Origin: DATFNI01 sp963787205
GTDB taxonomy: Bacteria > Bacteroidota > Rhodothermia > Balneolales > DATFMH01
DNA: 64,000 nt
Reading direction: 5' to 3'
Assembly: GCA_963787205.1 (NCBI GenBank)
Contig: CAWBCD010000010.1
Coordinates: 124,001-188,000 of the forward strand
The notes beneath the pieces are model-generated. The model saw nothing but the letters and a program-made list of their open reading frames with translations. It was not told the DNA's origin and did not search any database. The translations under genes were made by a program, and so were the position numbers. Of this stretch, positions 18,474 through 26,371 are shown one piece after another. The stretch's first letter is position 1, and each line of letters opens with the position of its first letter.

Positions 18474-19058
18474 CTATGGGATGATAAATCCCAGTGTAAT
18501 CATATTGGAATCCATTCCCGGGTTGATCCTGCCTGTCCATACATTAGATACATGCGAATAACGATACCCGAGTGTCACCATCTTCAATATGGTAACATGT
18601 ACGCCGGCCTCGAGTATGATGTTGAAATTTCTTCCGTTTACGTTTGGAAATTTTCGGGTAAAATAGTCAACTCCAATACTCTCATCCAGATAAACAGGCG
18701 CTTTATTGAATAGCTGTTCGGAAAAAGAGCCCGGAACCAGACCGATAGCCACAAACTTTTGAGACGGCGGGACCCCATATTTATCTGTATATCCTATATG
18801 ATTTCCCTGATGAAAATTCAGGAATGTCATCCTGATTCCCGGATGAAAAATTACCCGGTTTTTATGAAATACTGTCTGGGAATACTCAAAATCCAGTTTT
18901 GAGAAATACATCAGATGACCGAGGAAATTGCTCGACTCCGGTGAATATCTGACGGAAACGATTGATTGGGCTTTTAGGACCAATGGGAACAACAGTAAGA
19001 TCCAAAGAATCTGTCCTTGCCAAAATTTACCTTTGCCTCCCCTGTTGAGTGCATTCAT
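18474..19058 (-). CDS. Acyloxyacyl hydrolase / PagL-like lipid A 3-O-deacylase
   Basis: This is a 194-residue outer-membrane beta-barrel protein with a signal peptide (ILWILLLFPLVLKAQ). The C-terminal segment GYRYSHVSNVWTGRINPGMD followed by SNMITLGF matches the PagL signature (RxxHxSNAxxxxxNPGxxS). His169 and Ser171 correspond to the catalytic His and Ser of Pseudomonas PagL. The length is that of PagL. The family removes a 3-O-acyl chain from lipid A and so changes the outer-membrane surface. The gene is isolated, between a membrane-protein gene and the GH27 cluster. Confidence 0.82.
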   Translation of the reverse strand: MNALNRGGKGKFWQGQILWILLLFPLVLKAQSIVSVRYSPESSNFLGHLMYFSKLDFEYSQTVFHKNRVIFHPGIRMTFLNFHQGNHIGYTDKYGVPPSQKFVAIGLVPGSFSEQLFNKAPVYLDESIGVDYFTRKFPNVNGRNFNIILEAGVHVTILKMVTLGYRYSHVSNVWTGRINPGMDSNMITLGFIIP

Positions 19059-19177
19059 TTACATCATGGATTTTGCTTGAACGGTTCCGAATATTTTCAG
19101 TACCAGGGTAATATTATTATATCAACTTTGATGCTTCAACTACTAACAATATCACAAATTTTCAGATTAATTTGGAT

Positions 19178-19209
19178 GAAAAAAGGGATAGCAACGAATT
19201 GCTATCCCT
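19178..19209 (-). terminator. Rho-independent terminator of the GH27 transcript
   Basis: On the minus strand AGGGATAGC and GCTATCCCT form a 9-bp stem with an 8-nt loop, immediately followed by TTTTTT. It lies about 20 bp after the alpha-galactosidase stop codon. This is one of the clearest intrinsic terminators in the window. Confidence 0.8.
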
Positions 19210-19229
19210 GACACGTAGTTAAACGGTTA

Positions 19230-20471
19230 TTATTTGTTGGGCCAGACACGATACATGACTACACCATGAGATGGAACAAAACCACGAATCAGCTCTTCGG
19301 TTTGCGTGTCTTTGTGTTTCCATAAGTCCCTGAGACGGTAGGATGATGCAGCCGGCAGGCCAACGGCCTGAGCATCTGTCGTCATTACTGCTGACTTGGG
19401 ACCCCGATTCAATAATAATACGACGCGACTGCCGTCCTGCATTGGTTTCATCCAGATTTCCTGGTTTCCCTGATCCACGATCTTACGGCCCTCTTTGCCC
19501 AGCGGATCCTGATCGACAGCGATCACGTCTTTATTCGTAAGGATCTCTTTCGTTTCAGGGCTCATACTGCGCAGATCGTTGCCTGCCATCAGCGGGGCAG
19601 CAAGGATACACCAGAGGCTGAAATGGGCTTTATACTCGGTGTTTGTCATTCCACCGTTGCCGACTTCCAGCATGTCAGGATCATTCCAGTGGCCCGGTCC
19701 GGCATACCGGTACAATCCCACTTGCTGATCAAGAATAAACGTCATGCTCTGCCACGTGTCGCGGATGTCGCCTGTTGTTCGCCAGAGGTTTCCGAGTTTG
19801 GGAGCCCACTCCCACGGACTATCCAGCCCCCATTCACAGAGGCTGAAGACAATCGGACGTCCCGCTTCTTTCAGTGCATTGTGCATGGCCGTATACCGTT
19901 GGATCAGCGGTTTTCCCTGGTTGTAGCAGTTATCATATTTCAGGTAATCCACACCCCAGCTCGCAAACGTTTTGGCATCCTCTTTCTCATGTCCGAGACT
20001 TGCCGGCAGTCCCTGGCACGTTTTGGTTCCCGCTGATGAATAGATACCAAATTTTAAACCTTTGCTGTGAACATAATCAGCCAGCCATTTAATACCGTGC
20101 GGGAAACGTTTGGGATTGCTCTGGAGTTTACCGCTTGACGTCCGGACAGAATCCATCCAGCAGTCGTCAATCACGATATACTTGTAACCGGCATCCTCCA
20201 TTCCGGAGGAGACCATGGCATCGGCGGTCTCTTTTATAATGTTTTCATTGATGTTGCAGCCAAAGTGATTCCAGCTGTTCCAGCCCATTGGCGGAGTCTT
20301 GGCCAGACCATTATCCCATTTGGCTTTTTTACCATGACCTATATCACGACTGTGCACCATAGGTTGTGCAACGGCCGAAATACATAATCCTGTGACAAGT
20401 GCCGTCATTATCAGAATCGCAGTTAAGGTACTGCTGCCCCTACTCGCTGAGTAGCCGATCTGTTTTTTCAT
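19230..20471 (-). CDS. GH27 alpha-galactosidase, secreted
   Basis: This enzyme releases alpha-linked terminal galactose (melibiose/galactomannan/alpha-galactoside type). The ATG at 20471 gives a standard signal peptide (MKKQIGYS ... ILIMTALVTGLCISAVAQP) and follows GGGATAG; the frame is open to 20510. Seen: TPPMGWNSWNHFGCNINE, YIVIDDCWMDS, GLKFGIYSSAGTKTC, the nucleophile Asp in DYLKYDNC, SLCEWGLDSPWEW, the acid/base Asp in WRTTGDIRDTW, and a C-terminal beta domain. Its size of about 413 residues is normal for the family. It lies downstream of the GH2 beta-galactosidase 20782-24048 on the same strand, separated only by a decayed gene, so a joint transcript is likely. A strong terminator follows. 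Confidence 0.94.
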   Translation of the reverse strand: MKKQIGYSASRGSSTLTAILIMTALVTGLCISAVAQPMVHSRDIGHGKKAKWDNGLAKTPPMGWNSWNHFGCNINENIIKETADAMVSSGMEDAGYKYIVIDDCWMDSVRTSSGKLQSNPKRFPHGIKWLADYVHSKGLKFGIYSSAGTKTCQGLPASLGHEKEDAKTFASWGVDYLKYDNCYNQGKPLIQRYTAMHNALKEAGRPIVFSLCEWGLDSPWEWAPKLGNLWRTTGDIRDTWQSMTFILDQQVGLYRYAGPGHWNDPDMLEVGNGGMTNTEYKAHFSLWCILAAPLMAGNDLRSMSPETKEILTNKDVIAVDQDPLGKEGRKIVDQGNQEIWMKPMQDGSRVVLLLNRGPKSAVMTTDAQAVGLPAASSYRLRDLWKHKDTQTEELIRGFVPSHGVVMYRVWPNK

Positions 20472-20519
20472 AACTATCCCTATTTTTGTGTTTTTGCCAG
20501 CCACGCTCATCTTTAAGCT

Positions 20520-20782
20520 TCATTTAAAAAGAAACTGTAAAGCATAAGCGTATTCACCTGCCGGATGATCAGGCATCATTACATGCAGGCCATCCGGTTC
20601 CGTCTTTGATTGCAATATTTTTCCATTCGCCACAATGTCCACACTTTTGGCTTTTCTGTTCATAAGTCCTTATTCACCTGGTAGTTGCCGCTGCATCCGG
20701 CAACCACCAGGGTTATCATGAACAAGCCGATTATGACGAGATATGATTGTCTCATCATCATATTCCGCATCTTAATATTCAT
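20520..20782 (-). pseudogene. Internally deleted lipoprotein gene, possibly a GH29 alpha-L-fucosidase remnant
   Basis: Two overlapping pieces remain. The 5' piece (20782-20660) begins at an ATG overlapping the stop of the upstream GH2 gene as TAATG and encodes a lipoprotein leader (SYLVIIGLFMITLVVAGCSG, lipobox VAGC) that stops after 40 codons. The 3' piece (20663-20520) is in another frame and reads VDIVANGKILQSKTEPDGLH followed by VMMPDHPAGEYAYALQF. That resembles the last beta-strands of GH29 fucosidases or related hydrolases (pattern: W/V-x-Q-x-x-DGLxVxLPxxxPxxYAYxLK). The middle of the gene is absent. The fucosidase assignment is a weak-motif inference; that it is a leader joined to a tail is directly visible. 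Confidence 0.6.
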
Positions 20783-23700
20783 TACATACCTTTTGAATCT
20801 GTTGTCTTCGGCATCCGGTAATTGGAAACGTCCGACATCGAACCCATGGATTTCGAATACGGCTGCAGGTAAAATGTATAGTGATAATCCTTCCCGGTTT
20901 GCAGCCGGTTTTTGGGCATCGGCCGCGCATTGGGACTCCAGGTGTCGATACCGCCCACGCCCATCTGTTTGTAATCCAGGTTCACCGTCAGGTAGTCCCG
21001 GTTGGGCAGGTCATCAATGTGTGTGGCCTTCTCCAGGTCTTCCAGTGAATACGGCCAGGCGCTCACACTCAGGGTCGGGTCACCCACCGCCAGCAGTCCC
21101 TCACCTTCCTTGTTCGTGAAGGCCACCCAGCGCACATCACACCGGTTCCCGTTCTCCTGCGGCCGTACATAGTCGGTCCACAAACTGTCCACCGATCCCG
21201 AGTAGGTACCCACATCGGCCCCGCTCTTCTTATCCATGTAGTTCGCCCACGGGCCCCGCCCGTACCAGCTCATCGTCCCGTACTCAGCCGGGATCCGCAG
21301 CTCTGCGCCCACCTTCGGGATATCCGGGGGAACATTCCCGATCGGATCCAGATCCTGGGACACCTTCACCGCTCCGTTTCCGTAGACCGTGTACACCGTC
21401 TTCCAGGTCGACTCGCCCACCGGCAGGGTGCCCTTCACCGTGATTACCGCCATCTTTGGATCCGGCTGCGTTACACTCACCCCGCTGACCTTCCGGCCCG
21501 GTCCGGCCTGCTTCCAGGCGTTCAGCGATCCCCTGAACCCGGCAATGTCGTTGTCGGTCGGGGCCCGCCAGTAGTTCGGCTGCAGCGCTCCGCTGATCAG
21601 CTCATGCCCCTTCCAGTTGTAACCGGACAGCGATCCATCACCCTTGTTCACACTCACCTTGAACCCGTCACCGCTCACAATCACCGAGCCACCCGACTGG
21701 TCCACACTCACCGGGCTCATCCCGCCCAGGTCGGCCATCGGAGCCGGGGCCGTCGCCCAGGGCATCCTGAACTGATCCCAGGCTACCATGAAGCCCTTCT
21801 TCGCCCAGAACTGCCCCTCTTTCAGGTGCACGCTCAGGTTCAGCCAGTATTCCCGTCCGGGGGCCAGATCCGGCTGGTGGATCGGCAGGCTCAGACGCGT
21901 CCAGCCTCCGGCCGGGGTGCTCAGGGTGTCGATCACCCCCGACTGGATCACCTTCCCGTCCCGGGTCAGCTCCCAGCGCACGCTGTATCCGCTCAGGCTG
22001 GTATGGTAGTATCCGTTGTGGATGCCCACCTGCCCTTTGGACAGATCCATCGCCCGGAAGTCCACGTACTGGTAAACATGCTTGACCTCATAGTAGGCCG
22101 GCTGGGGTTTACGGTCCGGAAGAATAAAGCCGTTGATGTTGAAGTTGGCATCGTTGGGTTTGTCTCCGTAGTCTCCGCCGTAGGCCCAGAACCAGCGGCC
22201 CTGCTTGTCTTTCTTGTACAAGCCCTGGTCGACCCAGTCCCAGATACACCCGCCGATCAGGTTCTTGTGGCTGTCGATCACCTTCCAGTAAGTCTGCATG
22301 TTGCCTGTTGAATTACCCATGGAATGCGCGTATTCACACATAAAAATTGGCTTGTGGATATTGGGATCCGTTGCCTGTTGCTCTAATTGTTGTGGTGTCG
22401 GATACATGTGGCTCACCATGTCCGCCACGCTGTTCATCTGTTCATAATGAATAGGACGTGATGGGTCAACGGTACGCGCGTACGATGCCATCAGAGCAAA
22501 ATTCTCCCCGTATCCGGCCTCGTTACCCAGTGACCAGATGATTACCGAGGGATGGTTTTTGTCGCGGGCAATCATCCGTTTAATACGTTCAACGCAGGCG
22601 TGCGTCCAGAGTGGATCACTTCCGGGCATGATTTCCCGCTCATGCATCCCGTGAGCTTCCAGGTTCGTCTCATCGATCACGTACATGCCGTATTTATCAA
22701 ACAGGTAATAGTAGCGCGGATCATGGGGGTAGTGCGAAAAACGAACCGTGTTGATGTTCCCTTCCTTCATCAGCTTGAGATCCTTCACGATCCACTTGTA
22801 ATCCATAGCACGGCCGTGATACGGATCATGATCATGAATATCCACACCCTTCAGTTTGACGGAGACGCCATTGACCAGCAGCATGCCATCCTTGATCTCG
22901 ATGGTACGGAAACCGGTGGTCGAACGCGCTGCCTCCAGCACCTTCCCGCTGGCATCCTTCAGCACCAGTACGACCGTGTACAGGTTAGGTGTTTCAGCAC
23001 TCCACTTCTTTGGACGGTGAATCTTCGCATATAATTCGGCAATACCATCTGTTCCGGCCGGAATATCGGTGATCGTCTTGGTCACGGCAACCGGACCGTC
23101 ACCGATCATATTGCCACTTTCATCGTATAAATAGGCTTCCACAGCAGCCGGCGGAAAGTTTTCATCTGTCGTATTTCTGATTTTAGCCGTGATATGCATC
23201 AGACCATCTTCGTACCGGTCATCCAGTTTGGCGCGAACGAAGAAATCCTCCAGGTGTTCTTTGGGTGTCGAATACAGGTACACCCTGCGGAAGATCCCGC
23301 TGAAGCGCCACATATCCTGATCCTCCAGGTAGGAGCCGTCCGACCAGCGGAACACTTCCACGGCCAGTTCGTTATTGCCCTTCTTCAGGTAAGGAGACAG
23401 GTTGAACTCGGCAGGAGTCATGCTGCCCTGGCTGTATCCGACTTTCTTCCCATTCACCCAGATATAAAAGGCACTTTTCACCCCGCCAAAATGGATGTAC
23501 ACTTCGCGTCCGTCCCAGTCGTTGGGCACGGTAAAGGTGGTGCGATAGGAACCCACCGGATCATAATCCTGATGAATCAGGGGCGGATGGGCCGGATATT
23601 TTGGATGGAAAGGATAATCGAAATTCAAATAGATCGGCCGGCCATATCCCTCGAGTTGCCAGTTTCCCGGTACCGGAATGGATGCCCACTTGCTCACATT

Positions 23701-24048
23701 ATAGCTCGTTTTATAAAAATCTTTCGGCCGCTCCGCCGGATTCTTCGACCAGTGAAACTTCCACTTCCCGTCCAGTGACTTGTAATACGGGGTGTGTATG
23801 GCCAGCCCGCTGTCGGCAAGGGCGCTTTGCTGATCCGGGTAATGCATGAAGCTCAGATGCGCCGGTTCTTTGTTAATTCCAATGACCTGCGGATTTTCCC
23901 AGTCAGGTAAAGTTCCTCCAGCCTCATTAAATTCCTGGACACTTTTTTGGGCGAATACAAATCCTCCTCGACTTATCGGGGCTAAAAGCGCTACCAAAAA
24001 CAGGTAAGCGAAAGCCCTTTTAAAAAAATTTGAAATATACCTGTACAT
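20782..24048 (-). CDS. GH2 beta-galactosidase, LacZ-like, secreted (paralogue A)
   Basis: This 1088-residue enzyme hydrolyses terminal beta-galactose. The signal peptide ends near GGFVFAQ. Domains: N-terminal jelly roll (YRTTFTVPNDWDGREVYIHF, WRFSGIFRRVYLY), Ig-like, TIM barrel, Ig-like domain, beta-galactosidase small chain (beta-sandwich domain 5). The acid/base is Glu510 in IIWSLGNEAGYGENF and the nucleophile Glu572 in FMCEYAHSMGNSTGN, both canonical LacZ motifs. The small-chain domain carries YWRAPTDNDIAGF and RWVAFTNKEGEGLLAVG. The C-terminal half is almost identical in DNA to paralogue B (26372-29590). A palindromic operator-like site lies 33 bp upstream of the ATG, and the gene leads an operon with the decayed lipoprotein gene (TAATG overlap) and GH27. 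Confidence 0.95.
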   Translation of the reverse strand: MYRYISNFFKRAFAYLFLVALLAPISRGGFVFAQKSVQEFNEAGGTLPDWENPQVIGINKEPAHLSFMHYPDQQSALADSGLAIHTPYYKSLDGKWKFHWSKNPAERPKDFYKTSYNVSKWASIPVPGNWQLEGYGRPIYLNFDYPFHPKYPAHPPLIHQDYDPVGSYRTTFTVPNDWDGREVYIHFGGVKSAFYIWVNGKKVGYSQGSMTPAEFNLSPYLKKGNNELAVEVFRWSDGSYLEDQDMWRFSGIFRRVYLYSTPKEHLEDFFVRAKLDDRYEDGLMHITAKIRNTTDENFPPAAVEAYLYDESGNMIGDGPVAVTKTITDIPAGTDGIAELYAKIHRPKKWSAETPNLYTVVLVLKDASGKVLEAARSTTGFRTIEIKDGMLLVNGVSVKLKGVDIHDHDPYHGRAMDYKWIVKDLKLMKEGNINTVRFSHYPHDPRYYYLFDKYGMYVIDETNLEAHGMHEREIMPGSDPLWTHACVERIKRMIARDKNHPSVIIWSLGNEAGYGENFALMASYARTVDPSRPIHYEQMNSVADMVSHMYPTPQQLEQQATDPNIHKPIFMCEYAHSMGNSTGNMQTYWKVIDSHKNLIGGCIWDWVDQGLYKKDKQGRWFWAYGGDYGDKPNDANFNINGFILPDRKPQPAYYEVKHVYQYVDFRAMDLSKGQVGIHNGYYHTSLSGYSVRWELTRDGKVIQSGVIDTLSTPAGGWTRLSLPIHQPDLAPGREYWLNLSVHLKEGQFWAKKGFMVAWDQFRMPWATAPAPMADLGGMSPVSVDQSGGSVIVSGDGFKVSVNKGDGSLSGYNWKGHELISGALQPNYWRAPTDNDIAGFRGSLNAWKQAGPGRKVSGVSVTQPDPKMAVITVKGTLPVGESTWKTVYTVYGNGAVKVSQDLDPIGNVPPDIPKVGAELRIPAEYGTMSWYGRGPWANYMDKKSGADVGTYSGSVDSLWTDYVRPQENGNRCDVRWVAFTNKEGEGLLAVGDPTLSVSAWPYSLEDLEKATHIDDLPNRDYLTVNLDYKQMGVGGIDTWSPNARPMPKNRLQTGKDYHYTFYLQPYSKSMGSMSDVSNYRMPKTTDSKGM
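20954..22271. repeat. 1.3 kb direct repeat, copy 1 (inside beta-galactosidase A)
   Basis: This block pairs with 26520-27837 at a constant offset of 5566 bp. By eye I find only two base differences (Ser/Pro codon near 21200 and a silent change near 21282). Outside the block the paralogues diverge sharply, although shorter near-identical patches reappear (about 22660-22905 and 23200-23560). Confidence 0.85.
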
Positions 24049-24080
24049 AAGCAGTATAGATAAGTGAATACCAATGTAAA

Positions 24081-24094
24081 TGTTAGCGATAACA
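24081..24094. promoter_or_regulatory. LacI-type operator-like palindrome upstream of beta-galactosidase A
   Basis: The sequence is TGTTAGCGATAACA, one mismatch from the perfect palindrome TGTTATCGATAACA found at the same distance upstream of paralogue B. It lies 33 bp before the start codon. The CG-centred form is typical of LacI/GalR-family operators; the cognate repressor is not in this window. Confidence 0.6.
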
Positions 24095-24384
24095 AAGTAA
24101 TAAAAAACTAATCTTAATAACAGTAAGTTACTATCTATAAATTATTTTGAAAACTAAAGTGAGTGTGTACGATATAGTAAAATGTTTGGGCCTGGTTGGA
24201 TTTCCCGGTTCTGAGCATTCGGGAATTGGTATCTAGCTGATCTACCTCACCCCAACCATCTCCGTGTGCATGGAGAGGGGCCATCTTTAAATATTGTCCT
24301 CGCAAATCCGCATAATCCGTGTTGTCCGTGTTCTATTCTTTATGAAGTCGATTCTTATCTCGATCTCACGTTAACTTACGGTGA
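24095..24384. repeat. Intergenic region with REP-like element at 24243-24281
   Basis: The segment CCTCACCCCAACCATCTCC followed by GTGTGCATGGAGAGGGGCC is a partial palindrome of the same family as 33482-33520 and 33573-33613. The rest of the gap between the GH2 promoter and the beta-helix gene is AT-rich, and I see no gene in it. Confidence 0.55.
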
Positions 24385-25983
24385 TCAGTAAGATGGTTTT
24401 GACTGGAAAGCGCCGATATCGGGTTTTGCATACTTTGGCAAAGGATTGCCCCAGAAATCGTGGCCCCCATTTTCGGGCATCTGCCTTCCTTTTCCTGTGC
24501 ATGACGAACCTGCGGATAACTTATACCCTTCCAAAGAGTTCCTGCCATAACGACCTGATCCGGGATTAACAAACGATGGGTCAAATGATAATGCCTCCGT
24601 CTTAGGTGGGTTTGATATGTGTCCGAAATAAAGATTTCGATCAAACACGTTGCCTATGCTTTTCCCATAACCGGGCTCCGTAATGTATTTGCCGTTATCC
24701 AGTCTTCCCCCGGATTGATGACTGATGTCCGCCTTCCCATCCGAATAAAAAATATTATTGAAGACATGTGTGTTCTTTGACCAGCCAAACCAATCATTAA
24801 AAAGAAAGAGATGGACGTTTAGCTTGTCGCCGACATAAACATCATTGTTATAGATGCTCGTCTCGTCAACCGGACCAGCCATTTGAAAGGTCCGCGACCC
24901 GTCGTTCTGACTGATATTGTAGCGGACAACCGTTCCCACATTCCCGACACTAACCGAGTCATGTGAGTGCCCATTGTCACAGATTAGCAGGAAGCCTCCA
25001 TCGTTATCATGACTGTAATTGTACTGGATCAGTGTATTTCTGCAGTTCCAGTCGGAGTCAAATCCCTGACCGTCTTTAAAGCCTTTCACGCCGCTGACCT
25101 CGTTGTATTGTACGACGGTGTTGTCACAACTCCACGGCCAGATACCCGCCGCGAAATCCTGCGCCCGCTGCCTCGCACCATGTATCGCGTTATATTCCAC
25201 AAGTGCGCTGTCGCAGGCGATCGGTACAATGCCATCGCCACCAATATCTTCCAGCAGATTGTTTCTGATGACCACATGCAGGCTCGGGAACCACTTATAT
25301 CTCGGCCAGAACGCACTGCTGCCTGTTATCCCGTTGCGATCCGTCCGGGCCAGATGGCAATTTGCAATCAGCAAATCATCAAAACGGCTTTTGATACTTT
25401 TCCCACGGCAATTCCAGGTGATTCCGGCTCCCCCACCTTCCGACTTGACATTGCTGCCGTTCACATCATGGACGTACAGATTCAGAAGATGAATATGATG
25501 AGCCGTACCGAAGTTGTCCACGACCAGCCGAACACCGGCGCGCTTCGCCACACGTTCCTTTCCCTTATTTGAGATTTCGAGGTCCCGGACATCCCAGTAC
25601 TCAACATTCGAAAGCAATACTGTTTCCGTGAACTGTCCTTTTCCCTCCAGGTGCGGCTTACCACCCTTTCCGAAACGATCTATTACAATAGGTTTATCAG
25701 GTGATCCGGAACCCTTCGGAGTCAATTGTCCGGTATACTCCATCCCGGAATGGAACAGGACACTGTCGCCCGGTTCAAACACCTCTGCATTGACTCTTTT
25801 CAGGGTTTTCCAGGCTGAGGCGGATGATGTGCCAGAGTTGCGATCATTTCCGGACCGTGAATTGACATAGTAGGTCGTTGCTGCCCTGGCATGGTAGACT
25901 GTAGTTTGCTGACCATACACCACAACCGAACACAAAATGAAAGGGATTACTAATAATATAATGGCCCTGGCTATCTTTCCCAT
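24385..25983 (-). CDS. Secreted right-handed parallel beta-helix protein
   Basis: The protein has about 532 residues from ATG 25983, which gives a good signal peptide (MGKIARAIILLVIPFILCSVVVYGQ); the frame is open to 26064. It starts the mature part with TTYYVNSRSGNDRNSGTS, typical of pectate-lyase-fold proteins of Bacteroidota. Many beta-helix coils with Asn ladders follow (IRNNLLEDIGGDGIVPIACD, VQYNEVSGV, IQYNYSHDNDGGFLLICDN). It ends in a domain with FWGNPLPKYAKPDIGAFQ, common in choice-of-anchor/beta-helix enzymes. Such proteins are polysaccharide lyases, hydrolases or epimerases; catalytic residues cannot be assigned here. It sits between two GH2 beta-galactosidase paralogues, which suggests action on the same glycan. 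Confidence 0.85.
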   Translation of the reverse strand: MGKIARAIILLVIPFILCSVVVYGQQTTVYHARAATTYYVNSRSGNDRNSGTSSASAWKTLKRVNAEVFEPGDSVLFHSGMEYTGQLTPKGSGSPDKPIVIDRFGKGGKPHLEGKGQFTETVLLSNVEYWDVRDLEISNKGKERVAKRAGVRLVVDNFGTAHHIHLLNLYVHDVNGSNVKSEGGGAGITWNCRGKSIKSRFDDLLIANCHLARTDRNGITGSSAFWPRYKWFPSLHVVIRNNLLEDIGGDGIVPIACDSALVEYNAIHGARQRAQDFAAGIWPWSCDNTVVQYNEVSGVKGFKDGQGFDSDWNCRNTLIQYNYSHDNDGGFLLICDNGHSHDSVSVGNVGTVVRYNISQNDGSRTFQMAGPVDETSIYNNDVYVGDKLNVHLFLFNDWFGWSKNTHVFNNIFYSDGKADISHQSGGRLDNGKYITEPGYGKSIGNVFDRNLYFGHISNPPKTEALSFDPSFVNPGSGRYGRNSLEGYKLSAGSSCTGKGRQMPENGGHDFWGNPLPKYAKPDIGAFQSKPSY

Positions 25984-26071
25984 CGATATTTTTTTATAAC
26001 TGTGCGAAATGTTTAATACAAGCTTATCCCTTTTTCCATTGTTATCAAGCTGCCTGTCCTTCATCCAGTTG

Positions 26072-26153
26072 CCCCGTCCTTCAGGGCGGGGAACTGTGTG
26101 CTAGATATCAACAAAGGGCTTTAGTCCTTCAGGGTTGTTTAAAAGGCGGGGCA
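26072..26153. repeat. REP-like double palindrome
   Basis: CCCCGTCCTTCAGGGCGGGG (26072-26091) is followed by GGGCTTTAGTCCTTCAGGG (26115-26133) and GGCGGGGC. The arrangement of a strong GC-rich palindrome followed by a second one is like that at 53870-53926. It may also act as a terminator for the remnant or beta-galactosidase B transcripts. Confidence 0.6.
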
Positions 26154-26354
26154 ATTGGAAAACAAAATAATGGTTCCTGTTCCAGCTCTTGTATTGGTCA
26201 TGTTCTGGCACTCTGCATCCCAAAAAGGCACACAAAGTATGACCAGGATTACCGGCAAAGCAATGAAAACATCATTCGACTTTTCCATCGATATAATTTT
26301 ATACTCACAACGGGAAAGCGAGTTACGGATATCAGAATGACCCGAAACCCGCAA
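26139..26354 (-). pseudogene. 5' fragment related to the parallel beta-helix gene
   Basis: This open frame of 71 codons contains CEYKIISMEKSN, a hydrophobic core FIALPVILVILCVPFW, then DAECQNMTNTRAGTGT. It lines up with the start of the beta-helix protein upstream of its coding body (SYKKISMGKIARAI ... LLVIPFILCSVVVYGQ ... ARAATT). The CATCGATAT sequence at each start is also shared. The body of the gene is missing, with the repeat at 26072-26153 taking its place. I interpret it as the leader of a deleted second copy, which would make GH2 plus beta-helix the duplicated unit. Confidence 0.5.
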
Positions 26355-26371
26355 CTCCTAACCCGTTACTT

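Noticed and set aside
20520..20782. Two genuine small overlapping genes (ATGA junction)
   Set aside because: One is only a lipoprotein leader and the other only a hydrolase-like C-terminus, so a deletion relic explains them better.
21604..22311. Long plus-strand ORFs inside the beta-galactosidase genes (also 27170-27877 and 28286-29341)
   Set aside because: They lie antisense to genes with clear GH2 motifs, have low-complexity His/Val/Arg-rich composition, and repeat between paralogues only because the sense genes are identical.
26072..26091. Insertion-sequence end
   Set aside because: The palindrome resembles IS200/IS605-type hairpins, but no transposase gene or fragment lies nearby.
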